A DNA stretch of 64,000 nt from Adineta ricciae (GCA_905250025.1 CAJNOJ010000105.1:62001-126000); one strand, 5' to 3'. Shown: positions 10,340 to 28,807, counted from the first letter of the stretch. The notes: generated by a model not told the origin, from the sequence alone. Numbers and translations are program-made.

Positions 10340-12170
10340 TTTTTCGATCCTTTTAGTGATGTCAGTTGTGTTGTTTTCTTATAAACATGTACGAACGAGT
10401 CACCAACGAGGAAGAAGAAAAATACACACTCATATTGCCACCTGACTTCTCTGGATTTTCGCCTATCTTATGACAATTTATATCGGTAAATAACCTGTCA
10501 AATGTTATGAAATAACGGACCACCATGTATTCGCACATTCGACTTTTTCAGCTCAAATTTCACTGCGAAGTATATTTGTATATTTTTACATATCGAAGGT
10601 CATTAATGCTTATTCAATAAAATAGAACACAAAGGCATTTCAAATAACTCTCATCATGCAAATAAATTACTGAACGGAAGAGAAGAAAAGGAAAAACAAT
10701 GCGAGAAACAAGTTACATCTAGCAACATAACAATTCTGCAGAAATCGATATTGGAAATCACCGGTTTATATATTGAAACATATCTATTTACAAATTGGTT
10801 TGAAAATGAAGATAATGATTCAAATAGATAGGTTTGATTTGAAACTTGATGAAAAGTTATTTTTTAAAAAGTCGTTGGTAAGGAATGTAGTTTCCCTGAA
10901 CCGCATTGTGTTTTTTTGTTTTGACGGTTGCGAAGTAAAAATTCATAGTAGGCAAGAGAATGAAGAAAAAAGTTGGGAAAAAAACAATTCTAATGAGTAT
11001 ACATAGTTACACATTAAACGTCTTATTGTATATTTCTATTCTATGGGTGCCTTCACTAGCTATTTTCACTGTGAGCGAATTTGAATAGTAGAACAAACGA
11101 GATGATTCAAACAGCAGGTCTTCTGCCTGGAAATCGAATTCAAATGGGAACTTCCAAATAGTTTGACACTTTTGTTAATAAAGAAGTAGGTATTTTTTCT
11201 TTTCGTTGGATTTCCAGATCATTGTGGTATATTACACGTACAACAATATCTTTTCCACATTGTGGAAATAGAGTACACACGCCCTTGAACTTTTTTTTAT
11301 TAGCAGAAGAAGAGATCCCACTGACCATGCCGGTCCTATAGGAACAACTGAGAAGCGCGTGATGTACTGATGTAGTGAAGGATAACGACTGAAAAAAGGC
11401 AAGAAACGAAAGAGATTAAAGGATAACAAAAGAAAGGAAGAACAAGAAGAGAAATAATGATGAGAAAACGATGGTTAGTGAGCTTGTGGCACGTAGAGAG
11501 AGACGATTCGATCAACGAATCATTGGAGCAAAACGCTGTGAGTAAATAATAGCGACGAGAAGATATGCAATCTAAATAAATTACAACATGCCCTTGAACT
11601 GTTTCTATGACTTCTTGTTTGCTTCCGTCGATCGACTAGGGAAAAAGAATACCCGTTAGAAATCAATTGTGAAAAATATTGCATTTTATATGATTTTGTT
11701 TACACCGTAGAAACAGTGAACTGTCTGTTAACAGAACGACACGTACTTCACTTGTACAGAGTATTAATGATGAACAAGAGTATTTTAAACAAGAACAACA
11801 ATATCTATTTTTGAGATATTTTCGATAGCTCATCTTGCGAGATGATGTATTCTAACAAATTATTCGTTGTCAGCGAACGGAGGAAAATAACATGTTGCCA
11901 ACTTGTTTATCAGTCTACATCATTTTGTTAAAAATGTTCACGGAAACAAAAAAATGAAGTTCTCACTCTCCTCTGAGACACAGAACGTCTACGAAGTAAC
12001 TGTTTTCTCCTCTTTTCCTATATATACTTACGTCGACAGATTTTTGGACGACTGCTTTTTAAAATAGAAATTCTCTTTCTTTTTTCATTTCTCCGTACTA
12101 CAGTATACCCGGTGTTGTCAGATAGTTAACAAATATATATGTCGATCAATGTATTTACATTTTTATTCTA
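10340..12170. other. Gene-poor stretch
   Basis: About 1.8 kb of AT-rich DNA with only short unremarkable ORFs (for example 10773-11006 and 11140-11429). None shows a domain, a signal peptide or plausible splice partners. Nothing supported is called here. Confidence 0.5.
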
Positions 12171-13396
12171 ATGCAAAGTGAAATGGGAGAGGATACGGTA
12201 ATTTTCAATTTCATCCATTTTCTAGATGAAGTGAACTACATTAATGTTGCTCTTGTTTTACATTTCGTTTTTTTCCATTGGCATTTCTCAAGTCATAGCA
12301 AAAGAGAATGGTTTGCTTTTTTTTTGCGCAAACTTGAACACTTTAGTTGTTTACTTGTAGAAGTAGCTCCGTATGGATTGTTAAGTTCAGATTATATTCA
12401 TGCTCGAATAGCACGCCAAGTAATTGACGAGACAACCACCTGTACTGGTAACTGCGGCTGCACATGTACCTGTACATGCACCACGACGACAACTTCTTGT
12501 AGGCAAATCGTATTTCTAGAATCGACAGTAAAGCATTTCTATTTCTTTAAAATATAGCTACGAGTACCAGCAGTACAAGCAGTACTAGCTCTACAACAAG
12601 CACAACAGCGACCACCAGTACCAGCTCCACTTCAAGCACCTCAAGTACTAGTTCGACATCAAGTAGTAGCACTAGTACTACTAGTACAACCTCGACTACG
12701 ACGTCCACAACATCAACAAGTTCAACATCATCCACCAGCACTTCTTCGACGAGTACTACTAGTAGTACTTCTACGTCGACCACGTCCGCAACCACAAGTA
12801 CTTCATCAACAAGCACTACTTCCACTACAAGCGAGACAACATCAACTAGTAGCACGACAAGTAGTACAAGTACTTCGTCCACTAGCAGTACTTCGAGCAC
12901 ATCCAGCACGTCAACTAGCAGCACTTCAAGTACAAGCAGTACTACGTCAACTACATCAACAACAACTACTACCGCAACTACGACGTCAACAACAAGCGCG
13001 ACAACAAGCACGTCGACAACGTCAACAACCACATCGGCAACAACTACTACGACGACCACAGCAACCACCACTACCTCTACCACAAGTACCACCACTACCT
13101 CTACCACAAGTACCACCACTACCTCTACCACAAGTACCACCACTACCTCTACCACAAGTACCACAACTACAACCACGGTCGCAGTTGTAGCGGATAAAAC
13201 CGGTATAATCGTTGGAGCTGTCCTTGGTGGAGTAGCTTTTATCGCATTGGTAGCTGTTTTTATATATATTCTCATTGGATGGTTCAATCGACCGCACGTT
13301 GCACATTTACGCTCCGTTTATCAGACAAGAGTTCCCGCGCAGCGTCTCCCACCACTCCATCATTCAACTGGACAAGAGCGTATCAAATTTTTTTGA
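12171..13396 (+). CDS. Mucin-like Ser/Thr-rich single-pass membrane protein
   Basis: After a Cys/Thr-rich segment (TCTGNCGCTCTCTC), a 59-nt intron (12499-12557) leads into about 215 residues made almost only of Thr and Ser, a dense O-glycosylation substrate. Then comes DKTGIIVGAVLGGVAFIALV, a transmembrane helix, and a short basic tail (GWFNRPHVAHLRSVYQTRV). The topology is an extracellular mucin stalk with one membrane pass. Both ends are uncertain. The ORF start at 12171 does not give a clean signal peptide, so an upstream exon is likely. Unspliced, the tail stops at 13394-13396, but a GT at 13380 and the reading SLDAPLPVRDEGPR downstream hint at further splicing. AATAAA at 13655 supports a separate transcript from the next gene. 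Confidence 0.7.
13064..13159 (+). repeat. Four perfect 24-bp tandem repeats in mucin stalk
   Basis: The unit at 13064-13087 repeats without change at 13088, 13112 and 13136, each encoding eight Thr/Ser residues. Perfect identity at the DNA level points to recent slippage or unequal exchange, and copy number may vary between alleles. Confidence 0.92.
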
Positions 13397-13654
13397 TCGA
13401 AAGCGTACCTTTCATATTCAGCTACTGTTTTTCCCACAACGCGGATATGGTGCATAGTCTCGATGCTCCTCTGCCCGTTCGAGATGAAGGACCACGTAAG
13501 CTAGAATTATTTACCTGTTGTAAAGTCCTATGATATGGCAATTCTCTGCGAAATAACGCTTTCTTCACCCTTTTCTTGTTGCTTTATTGTTTTTTCATAT
13601 AAACCAAAGTGAAAATATGATTATTGAAATCTTGTTTCCATTCTTATTTTTGTA

Positions 13655-13660
13655 AATAAA
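13655..13660 (+). terminator. Polyadenylation signal AATAAA
   Basis: Canonical hexamer between the mucin gene and the start codon at 13749; supports the end of the mucin transcript here. Confidence 0.45.
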
Positions 13661-13748
13661 TATTTTATTTTCGAACTTTTCAATTGACACTTATTAGAAT
13701 CTTTTTCAGATAGGAATTTTTCGCTACCTTTCGAGTAGAAACTCGAAG

Positions 13749-16700
13749 ATGGGTTGCGGAACAATTGTCGCCAGACGACCGAATACTCCTCAAAATGCTC
13801 CAAATGCTGGCGGTCGACCGAAACCAGGTAAGACTTCTACCATTTCAGCACCAAAACGCAATTAATCCAATCGATCCTTCTTATTCTTTAACAGATACTA
13901 TAATGACGTCATTTCACACTGAGAATAATAAAACAAGCAAAAACAATCGTGTTCTGCATGTTACTACTCGTCGGTTTATTGAACTAGAACCCGTACGATG
14001 CGGTGATATTCTCGAATTGACATCACTTTCTGTACGAAAATACGATATCTTTCAAGTGTACAAGGATGGTGACGATTACTATCAAGTTGATCATGGTTAT
14101 GAATTGTTTAACATCAACATGTGTACACCGTTGAATGAACGACTCATGCGTCTTTCATTAGATCTTACTGTTCCTGAAATCGACTTCTATTTCTGTGTTA
14201 TTTTGTCATCGCGACGTGAAAGAATTGTTAGAGAACGCAAATGTCCTGCAGAATATTGTCGATTGAATCGTCTAACAATAAGAAAATGCGAAGAAAAAAT
14301 CGCTCTAACCGATCTGGACTTGAATCAAAAGGTTTATCTGAATAAAGGCGATACTATCGAACTCGATTGGTCGTCGAGTCAACATCACACTTATCGTATC
14401 GAAGAACGAAAATATTGTCCACAAACAGGACAACTATACACTGTTGGACAACCATCTCAACGACCATCCGCAGGAGGAAAATATCGAAAAACATTCAATG
14501 AACTGGGTAGTTCATTCCTATTTCGTTATACAAACACAAATCAACTTCGTGATATCATTGCAGTTATTGTTGACAATACATATAAGATAAAACATGTACA
14601 AATCACTGATGACGAGATTCAACCACAGCTTATTAACATCGAAGAAAATGATTGGATTATGTTTGATTGGAGTACCACTGCTAGTCAAAGTATCGTACAG
14701 ATCGAACCATTTCGTATCGACGAATGCACTCAGCAATCAATCGAAGTTTGTACTTTATAAGAAAAAATCATTACCAATGAACTTGCTTTGTTCTAATTGA
14801 CTAGTTGAGAAACGCTGGCGAACATTTCTTTTGGCCACATGGACCGACACGTCGTGGTCTGATGTATCATCAGTTCAAAGGAACCGGCGTGTATTGTTAT
14901 AAAACTGGAGATCGAATCGGTACGATTGTTGTCAAACCACGAGTGAAGATTCATCAAATAACGCTCTTCGATGAGAAATCAGGTTTGAAAACATTGAATT
15001 CGGATTTTGAGATTGTTTTCAATGTTCGAATATGTTTAGTCTATGCCAACATCAATACAAATGATTTCATTCAATTCAATTGGAAAAAGGCAAAACCAAA
15101 ACAAGACCCGATATTTCTAACAATTGATCGAGACACATCAGTACCAGCCGATATTCAGAATGATCGCACGCGACCATTTCAATGTCGTAAGTCATGCTAG
15201 GTTATGTGAGCTCTGAAAAAAGAAAATTAACTACGTTTAGATATCCATAAATGTCGAAATATTGTGCCGGCCTTTAGTTGGTATTTTGACACATGCGAAA
15301 CATTTCTCTACAACATACCTCAGTACGGCTTGTACAACTTTACCTGTTTGAAAGATATGAATACTGTTCTCATAAGTCTCATCATCGAAAATGCCATCGA
15401 AGTAAGTCGAAACTTCGATTTTTTCTCGAAAATTTTTCTTTTTATTTCATAGACTCATTATATAACTTACGATGAATACAACACATTTGAACCAAATATA
15501 ATCAAAATCAACCGTTGTGATCAAGTACAAATCCTCCCATCGCTTACCACTATCGCTAGTACAATATTCCAAACGAACGAGCATGGAAGACCAACAGAAC
15601 ATGGAAGTATATTATTCCAACCTCAAAGAAACAGTATTAATTATTTTGTGAAACATTTCAATGATCTCGGCGTTTTTTATTTCTCAACCAACGTGAAAAA
15701 TCATCTGAGAAAGACAATAAAGCAAACAATCACACACCCATTAGCGGTCATCGTCGTACCAGAAATTCGCTTTCATGAAAAACGAATAGAAACCAAGAAA
15801 GCTTTCGATAGCAAACTGATCATAACGACCAATAGCAAGGATTTTGTTATCTGGCGTTTCGATCAACCTATTTCTCACAATGTTGTGCAGTTACATCAAG
15901 ATGAAAAGTTCAATGATTTACTGGCTTGTCACACGAGAGCGGCGGTTGGAAGAAAACGACAATGTGTGGGTTTTTATTGCGAAAAATTGTCTATTGGAGC
16001 GTTCTTCTTTGCTAATCCAGGTAAAGATATGAAATTGATTGAGAACACAAGTAGAGAGATTTGATTGCTATTTAGATTTTGAAAAAGTCACTGGCTTTAA
16101 TGAAGTAAGGTTTATAGAAAAACAGAATTTTTCATCTGAATTATATGTTTGTTAAGACTCGACTGATATCGACGGTTATCATCGACCCACCGTTCAGTCA
16201 AAATTCGATTCTCGTCACTGACGAAAGCTTCCGTCCAAATGTTTTATATATTGAACAGGTATATGACGATATCTTCACTTATTGTTAACTCTTCATGTAA
16301 ACATAGAATGACACGGTGTCGTGGGTATCCAAAAATACCGAAGTAGAACACCACATCGTCGTGCAATCAAATGAGGACGAGGGTGAAGAAGGTCTGATTA
16401 GTCCTACTAATCGAAAAGTAAATGGTGAAATCAAAGGCATATGCCATCTGCATACATTTCTGCAACCGGGAACATACACTGTTCAGTCAAATCGTTTTGG
16501 GAATACGACAAATGTTGTTGTTTATTCAACTAGCGTTGATCGCGAGAATAGTAAGGATTTCTTTTCAAAATATTCGCTTATTATCTCTGTTGTTTGTATA
16601 AAAGAACGAATTTCACAGCCAGCTGTCAATGAAACAATTACTGATATAAGTCCATTTGACATGCAAGTACATTTAAAGTGCGAAAATGATCGCAATGCAG

Positions 16701-17999
16701 ACATTTACTATACAATGGATGGATCGATTCCAACACGGCCGGATAATCACATTCGGGTAAATGAAGAATTATGGCAAAATTATTTTTATTCATGTTTTTC
16801 GTAATTTAGCTGTATGATCCTGATGATGGTATACGTTTTCGACGGCCAGGCTTTCTGGTATTGCGTTCCTATTCAACGGAAGATCGGAAAATATCAAGCT
16901 TTGTTGATAATTGCAGGTTTGTGAATTGTATAACACCATGAAACTACAGGTTTCTTTTATTTTCCAGGCCAACATACGTTATGGGAGATGAAGACGTGGA
17001 ATCTGTATGGAGCAGTTGCAGTATTAAAATCTCCGCCGTCTTCAAAGATCCAGATAAGATCATCGGCCGAGTTGGAGTTTCACCAATACATTCACTTACA
17101 TTTATTGATTATTTTGAATTGTACATTAATAATATACTGAAAGAGACCATTCGTCCATCAGATGACGGTCACTATTCGGTAGACAATATCGCTACTACTG
17201 AAAACTATGAAATCAAAACTATTGCTCATCCAAAAGCTTCAACTGAACGTGCACCGATTACAGCAACGTTACAGGTAAGATTAGAGACACCGGGAGGAAA
17301 TGCGAAACGTATACCCTGGATGCCCTTTCAGCAAAAAGATAGAGTTCTAACTTCTATTGTTCAGTATGAATATCAGTTTATGCTTTTCTAAAAATTAGTT
17401 TTAAAAGACAGTTCAGTGGCGAGTAAGAAGTGAAGAAGAGCTTTACTCGTAACACGATTTCAAAACAGGGATTGAGCATGTGCAAATTCGAATAGATTCC
17501 GTTTCAAAATGAGATATACTGCATGTATCAATGTATTTAAGTGTTTCTCTCAATGGCAGTTTAATCATAGCCTTTGCGCATCGCCAACACGTATGTTTTC
17601 AGAACGTCTAAGAGAATTTTTTTATTTTGCTTTCTACAGATTAATGGAAGTAAATCATCGCGAAGTAGTCCGCAAGCATCAGCAAAAGAAACGAGACATA
17701 GCTCCGGTGGAGAGGGAGGAAAGAAAAAAGTGGATGGTGTTGCCGGGGGATCGCCAAAAGAAACAGGTGAGGGTGGTGGTGGCGGTGGCAAACCAGAAAA
17801 AGATGACCTGCCAAAATCCACTCAAACAATGAGTCATATAAATCGAGCAGTTGAACTTTATAAGGCGTTACAAGTGGCAATGGAAAGACGTTCAAAAATG
17901 CATCCACATAAGTCATACCCCGGTACTTATCATTATTATCGAAAGGAATCTTTATCACTGGAAACACTCATCTCTTCTGCAGAATCAGATGCAAAATAA
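13749..17999 (+). CDS. Multi-domain cupredoxin-like/chitobiase-type protein, N-myristoylation signal
   Basis: Twelve exons (13749-13827, 13895-14745, 14805-15186, 15241-15401, 15453-16020, 16076-16104, 16157-16258, 16307-16550, 16623-16756, 16810-16916, 16968-17274, 17640-17999) join in frame to 1107 aa. The start MGCGTIVARRP resembles an N-myristoylation/palmitoylation signal. Several copies of a beta-sandwich-like unit recur, each with Gly/Asn-Asp-x-I-x-Φ-x-W then a His-containing strand (GDTIELDW, NDWIMFDW, KDFVIWRFDQPISHNVVQ, NDTVSWVSKNTEVEHHIVVQ), suggestive of cupredoxin folds. A chitobiase C-terminal-type segment follows (IYYTMDGSIPT, about 834-843), then an FN3-like segment and a low-complexity Gly/Lys/Ser tail. 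The 365-nt last intron is unusually long here and could hide an exon; the 72-nt intron at 16551 is frame-neutral. I do not recognise an orthologue, and no function is assigned. Confidence 0.75.
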
Positions 18000-18179
18000 T
18001 AACTCTTATTATTACGTAGAATCAACAACTGTCATCAAAATCTCTTTGTGATCTTTGTCTCTTAATTTTTTTATATAAACGATATCATTGCTTGATATCA
18101 ATACGTATTCGATAACGACTCAGAGAAGAGACAATAGGAAGATAAACTAGCAGAGCTATGCTACCTAATCGTGTCTTTT

Positions 18180-21631
<3,452 letters not shown>

Positions 21632-23917
21632 ATAACTAATCTATTGATGGTTAAAATGTGAATTACAACAATCGAGTAAGGACTAAGACGAAATAATAAG
21701 ACGTATAGACCAGGTGTCATTACATTCCCATCCATAAGAGTGGTTGCATGTTAAAATTTCAAGATAATAGTACATGTTATTGTCGAGGAAAAGGCATTCT
21801 CAAGTTTGATTCACTACACTGTTCGTTGATGACCTAAAGGTGTCTTGACCAAGGTCTAAAATACCTATGTTCATTAGTCAAATCATCATACCTTTCGTGA
21901 TTTCGGCTCATCGGGATAAGTAACTCAAAATCAAAATTAAAGCTGCAACAACTCATATTCTGTAGGCTCTACTGAATATCTTGCTTAATTTTTCTTTTGA
22001 AAATGATTTTTTATTGCTAGACGAATGGGTGATTGGGATTGTCCACGTTGTTGGAAACTAAATTTTGCTTCCCGATCCGTATGTCTCAAATGTGAACAAA
22101 CGAAATACAGTAGCTACACTCAGGCTGCTATGTCAATAACAATATTACATTCTTCGCGTACACTTCGTGATTCACAGATGAGCCAAAACCTTTTCATGGT
22201 GGAAAATACAAAATATAGATGAATTTAATATGTAAGAATGAAGTAATGCTTTTGCCTTTCAATGTGCTTATCCTTCGCGTTTCTTTATTTATTATCGAGA
22301 AATTTCTGATGGTGCTGCAATAACTTCTCTAGGGGTTAGATATCGACATCGATTGATCACGAGCTCGAAAGTGAAGTTTTTCGGCACTGGGATCTTCTAT
22401 AGGTGAATTTCATATTGTCCAGTACGAATTTGAAAGTAGTAAAAGCTCTTCTTCAGAAGCGAAATTGCACAATGATGGTAGTTTTTCTTTGATTCAAGTT
22501 GAATAGATCGCTGTGATACATTTCCGAGCAAAGTGAAATGTAATGAGAACCGATAGTCGCGGGAAGAATAAAGTTCAACGAAACTTTGAGCAATATTTCT
22601 TTTCTTCGATGTTGACTATAAAGTATGCGTTTCAAGAACGAAATCTTCGGTGAGATGAAGGAAAAGAAGTGCTGTATAAGCATTGGTATTGCTTTATAGT
22701 GTATAGTGTTAATAATGCATCGATCCGATTTTTGTCGAAAAATTTCTCCTTGTGATGAAAAGATCGATGATCTGTTTGAGTCGCAATTGATATTCTTCGC
22801 AACACTCACGTTCAGTTCGCGATTTAATCGATGCTTTAAGAAAATGCGATCCATTTGCGTCCGAGGAAGATAAACAACCTCTTTACCAATTATCCAGAAT
22901 TCCAGATGAACCTTTACGAGTAAATTATCTCTATAGTTCATCATTAATTATCAACGTTCCCAACGCTACTTTTCCGTTTCGATTCAAAATCGTTCGGAGA
23001 GAATAAGATAAACGAAGTTGAATAATCTCAATATGCTTTCCTTAACACAATACCTGTAAAGCTGTATTTTACCATGGCCAGATTCAGTTAAGCAACATCG
23101 TTTGTACGACCTCAGGATTACTCGCGGCACAGGCTTCTTAGAATGAACTCGATTGTTGATTACTACATCGATCTTGAAAGAAATTTAATGCAAAAATAAC
23201 CTTGACAACCTTCTCTCTCATCTCGGTTTCAACATGATCGACCATCTCCGACAATATCATCTCATTTACATTCATTTCGTCAAGCAGCACTGTCATCGTT
23301 TAGTCTCTTTTCATCAGTTCGTCTGCTTCAGCAGTATTGATTGTTGATTCAATAACTATCAAGAAGTGTAAAACGGCATATGTATTTTCACATCTACTAG
23401 TTCCGATTCTATATGGTTATTACGGTATGTTGATGATCATATTAGTCGTTTTTAGAAGTATCTTGACATGTTTTTTTTTAACATAGTAGATAAATAATTA
23501 CGCGACAACAACCATGTGTGTGTTTTACATCCAGAATACGTTCCATTCAGATATGTTTTACCAATAATTCAACCACAATTCGCTATAATTAACTCAACTG
23601 TTTCGACAGCAGCATACAAACACATGAATCGCCTATGAATAGAGAAAACGTTGTTTAGTTCTTTTTTTTTAAAGCCGCACAAAGCACTGAAGAATGTAAC
23701 TTTAGCTTTCATATTTCAACGTCATTGAAAGTATAATAATTGATAAAGAAAATGTACGATGCATGTACAAACAAAAGAATGTAAGACATCAAATTACTCG
23801 TCTTCTTTTTTTCTTCATTAACGACCTTCATCATTGAAAAGTGGAGATAAGAATACCACTGAAATATACACTTCGGTTTCGTTGCGTTTTCTTTTCATTG
23901 TTCTATCGAATCGCAAC
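21632..23917. other. Spacer between GH31 and secreted-protein gene (copy A)
   Basis: Contains the RanBP2-type zinc-finger remnant at about 22021 and otherwise only unconvincing ORFs. A 163-codon minus ORF at 22453-22944 is broken in copy B and is probably not coding. Promoters of the flanking divergent genes must lie here. Confidence 0.45.
22021..22222 (+). pseudogene. RanBP2-type zinc-finger exon remnant (copy A)
   Basis: Preceded by a good acceptor (TTATTGCTAG), the frame reads RMGDWDCPRCWKLNFASRSV then CLKCEQTKYSSYTQAA. This is a textbook RanBP2-type finger (W-x-C-x2-C, then the N-F-A-S-R core, then C-x2-C) of the kind that binds single-stranded RNA in ZRANB2/FUS-like proteins. No RRM or other partner exons are visible, and the sequence after TQAA differs between copies A and B. 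It is most likely a stranded exon, though part of an unrecognised small gene is possible. Confidence 0.55.
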
Positions 23918-24051
23918 ATGTTGAAATTGATCCTTGTATTCGTTTTATGTATGTCCGTGTTGGGCAAAAAGGAAGAGCAGAAAAAAGGCGATGATTTCTG
24001 TCCGAAACTTCGTAATGTTCTCTGTGTTCAAAATATTCTTCGCGAGATTTT
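23918..24051 (+). CDS. Small secreted helical protein, 5' part only (copy A)
   Basis: Starts MLKLILVFVLCMSVLG (signal peptide), then KKEEQKKGDDFCPKLRNVLC, and is cut by the N at 24052 inside exon 1 after ILREI. It is identical at the protein level, up to the cut, to the complete gene at 28808-29589. The break is an assembly gap, not a mutation. Confidence 0.85.
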
Positions 24052-24052
24052 N
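24052..24052. other. Single ambiguous base at a chimeric junction
   Basis: The only N in the window. Sequence to the left continues the secreted-protein exon (as at 28941); sequence to the right continues inside GH31 exon 8 (as at 19647). The two sides are unrelated to each other, so this is a join between contigs rather than a miscalled base. Confidence 0.9.
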
Positions 24053-26025
<1,973 letters not shown>

Positions 26026-28807
26026 AACTAATCTATTGATGGTTAAAGTGTGAATTATAACAATCGAGTAAGGACTAAGACGAATGAATAAAACCTATAG
26101 ACCAGGTGTCATTACATTCCCATTCATAAGAGAGGCTGCATGATAAAATTTCAAGATAATAGTACATGTTATTGTCGAGGAAAAGGCATTCTCAAGTTTG
26201 ATTCACTATACTGTTCATTGATGACTTGAAGGTGTCTTAACCAAGATCTAAAATATCTATGTTCATTAGTCAAATCATCATACCTTTCGTGATGTCGTCA
26301 TTTAACTATGTATTTGGCTTCGGCTCATTGGGATAAGTGACTCAAAATCAGAATTAAAGCTGCAGCAGCTCATAGTCTGTAGGCTCTACTGAATATCTTG
26401 CTTAATTTTTCCTTTGAAAATAATTTTGTATTGCTAGACGAATGGGTGATTGGGATTGTCCACGTTGTTCGAAACTAAATTTTGCTTCCCGATCCGTATG
26501 TCTCAAATGTGGACAAACAAAATACAGTAGCTACACTCAGGCTGCTATACTCTAATTCTTTGATCTTCCATTTTCTCAAATCAACAGACATGAAATTGGA
26601 TCGTTTTCTTTTTCGTTTGAAATGTAGCTGTCGTCGATGTGTTGCTGCATTGTTTCTGTGCGTAAAAACTCAACCATTCCATTAAACAGTTATCCTATGT
26701 GAAAAAAATGCATTTAATATGGACGATGTTGTGAATAATAGTATTAAATTTCTCACATACACTTCGTGATTCACAGATGAGCCAAAACGTTTTCACGGTG
26801 GAAAATACAACATAGATAAATTTAATATGTAAGAACGAAATCACGCTTTTGCTTTTCAACGTGCTTATTCTTCGTGTTTCTTGATTTATTATCGCGAGAT
26901 TTCTGATGGTGCTGCAATAACTTCACTGGGAGTTAGATATCGACATCGATTGATCACGAGCTCAGAAGTGAGGTTTTTCAGCACTGGGATATTCTATAGG
27001 TGAATTTCATATTGCCCAGTACGAATTTACAAGTAGTAAAAGCTCTTCTTCACGAGCGAAATTGTACAATGATGGTAGTTTTTCTTTGATTCGAGTTGAA
27101 TAGATCGCTGTGGTACATTTCCGGGCAAAATGAAATGTAATGAAAATCGATCGTCGGGAAGAATAAAATTCAACGAAACTTTGAGTAATATTTCTTTTCT
27201 TCGATGTTGACTGTAAAGTACGTGTTTCAAGAACGAAATCTTGCCGCTACCAGGCCCATCGGTAGCCAGCAATATCCGTTAAAGTCATCCTGATAAACAC
27301 GATAAGAAAATTCGGTAAGATGAAAGAAAAGAAGTGCTGTATAAGCATTGGCATTGCTTTGTATTGTTATAGTGTTAATAATGCATCGATCCGATTTTTG
27401 TCGAAAAATTTCTCCTTGAGATTAAAACCTTGTTGATTTTCGTGATCGATGATCTGTTTGAGTCACAATTGATATTCTTCGCAACACTCACGTTCAGTTC
27501 GCGATTTAATCAATGCTTTAAGAAAATGCGATACTCGAGCAATAGTTGCTTTGATTTGCGATTCATTTGCATCTGAGGAAGACAAACAACCTCTTTGCCA
27601 ATTATTCAGAATTCCAGATGAGCCTTTACCAGCAAATAATCTCTATAGTTCATTATTAATTGTCAACGTTTTCAACGCGGCTTTTCCGTTTCGATTCAAA
27701 ACCTTTTGGAGAGAATGAGATAAACGAAGTTGAATAGTCTCAATATGCTTTCCTTAACGCAATACATGTAAAGCTGCATGCTACCATGGACAGACTCGGT
27801 TTGATTAATCTATTTCACGATTAAGTTAAGCAACATCCTTTGTACGATTTTGAGATTACTCGCGGCACAGGCATCATAGAATGAACTCGATTGTTGATTA
27901 CTACATGCTACATCAATCCTGAAAGAAATTTACTGGAATTTACAATTATATGTAAAAATAACCTTGACAACCTTTTCTCTCAATATCTATCTTGTTTCGT
28001 ATATAAAAATATCAAATCAAATAATTATCGTTCGCATTGAGAATTGTCAAGAAAATATGTGTGAACTACAGTCTAGTAGTAAGCATCTATTTTTCTGTTT
28101 ATTTTCTTCATCTCGGTTTCGACATGATCAACCATCTCCAACAATATCATCTCATTTACATTCACGTCGTCAAGCAGCACTGTCATCGTTGATTCTTCTT
28201 TTCATCAGTTCGTCTGCTTCAGCAGTATTGATTGTTGATTCAATAACTATCAAGAAGTGTAAAACGGCATATGTATTTTCACATCTACCAGTTCCGATTC
28301 TGTATGATTATTACGGTATGTTGATGATCATATTAGTCGTTTTTAGAAGTATCTTGACATGTTTCTTTTAACATAGTAGATAAATAATTACGCCACAACA
28401 GCCATGTGTGTGTTTTACATCCGCAACACGTTCCATTCAGATATGTTTTACCAATAATTCAACCACAATTCGCTATAATTAACTCAGCTGTTTCGACAGC
28501 AGCATACAAGCACATGAATCGCCTATGAATAGAGAAAACGTTGTTTAGTTCCTTTTTTTTCAAAAGCCGCACAAAGCACTGAAGAATGTAACTTTAGCTT
28601 TCGTATTTCAACGTCATTGAAAGTAATAATTGATAAAGAAAATGTACGATGCATGTACAAACAAAAGAATGTAAGACATCAAATTACTCGTCTTCTTTTT
28701 TTCTTCATTAACGACCTTCATCATTGAAAAGTGGAGATAAGAATACCACTGAAATATATACTTCGGTTTCGTTGCGTTTTCTTTTCATTGTTCTATCGAA
28801 TCGCAAC
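26026..28807. other. Spacer between GH31 and secreted-protein gene (copy B)
   Basis: Same order as in copy A: a RanBP2-type finger remnant near 26439, then non-coding sequence. ORFs at 27027-27272 (with a P-loop-like GPGSGKISFLK) and 27964-28371 are not conserved in copy A, so they were not called. Confidence 0.45.
26439..26550 (+). pseudogene. RanBP2-type zinc-finger exon remnant (copy B)
   Basis: Reads RMGDWDCPRCSKLNFASRSV then CLKCGQTKYSSYTQAA and hits a stop two codons later. The four Cys ligands are intact. It differs from copy A by W to S and E to G changes in the finger and by unrelated downstream sequence. Confidence 0.5.

Noticed and set aside
10773-11006. 77-codon plus-strand ORF in the gene-poor stretch
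   Set aside because: Lys/Phe-rich low-complexity composition from AT-rich DNA and no homology recognised.
12547-13287. Long Val-rich ORF on the minus strand
   Set aside because: It is the complement of Thr/Ser codons of the mucin stalk; composition is forced by the other strand.
22453-22944. 163-codon minus-strand ORF
   Set aside because: Frame is not conserved in the homologous stretch of copy B and no domain is recognisable.
27027-27272. P-loop-like ORF (GPGSGKISFLK)
   Set aside because: Its key segment is absent from copy A and the rest does not resemble an NTPase; a chance match is likely.
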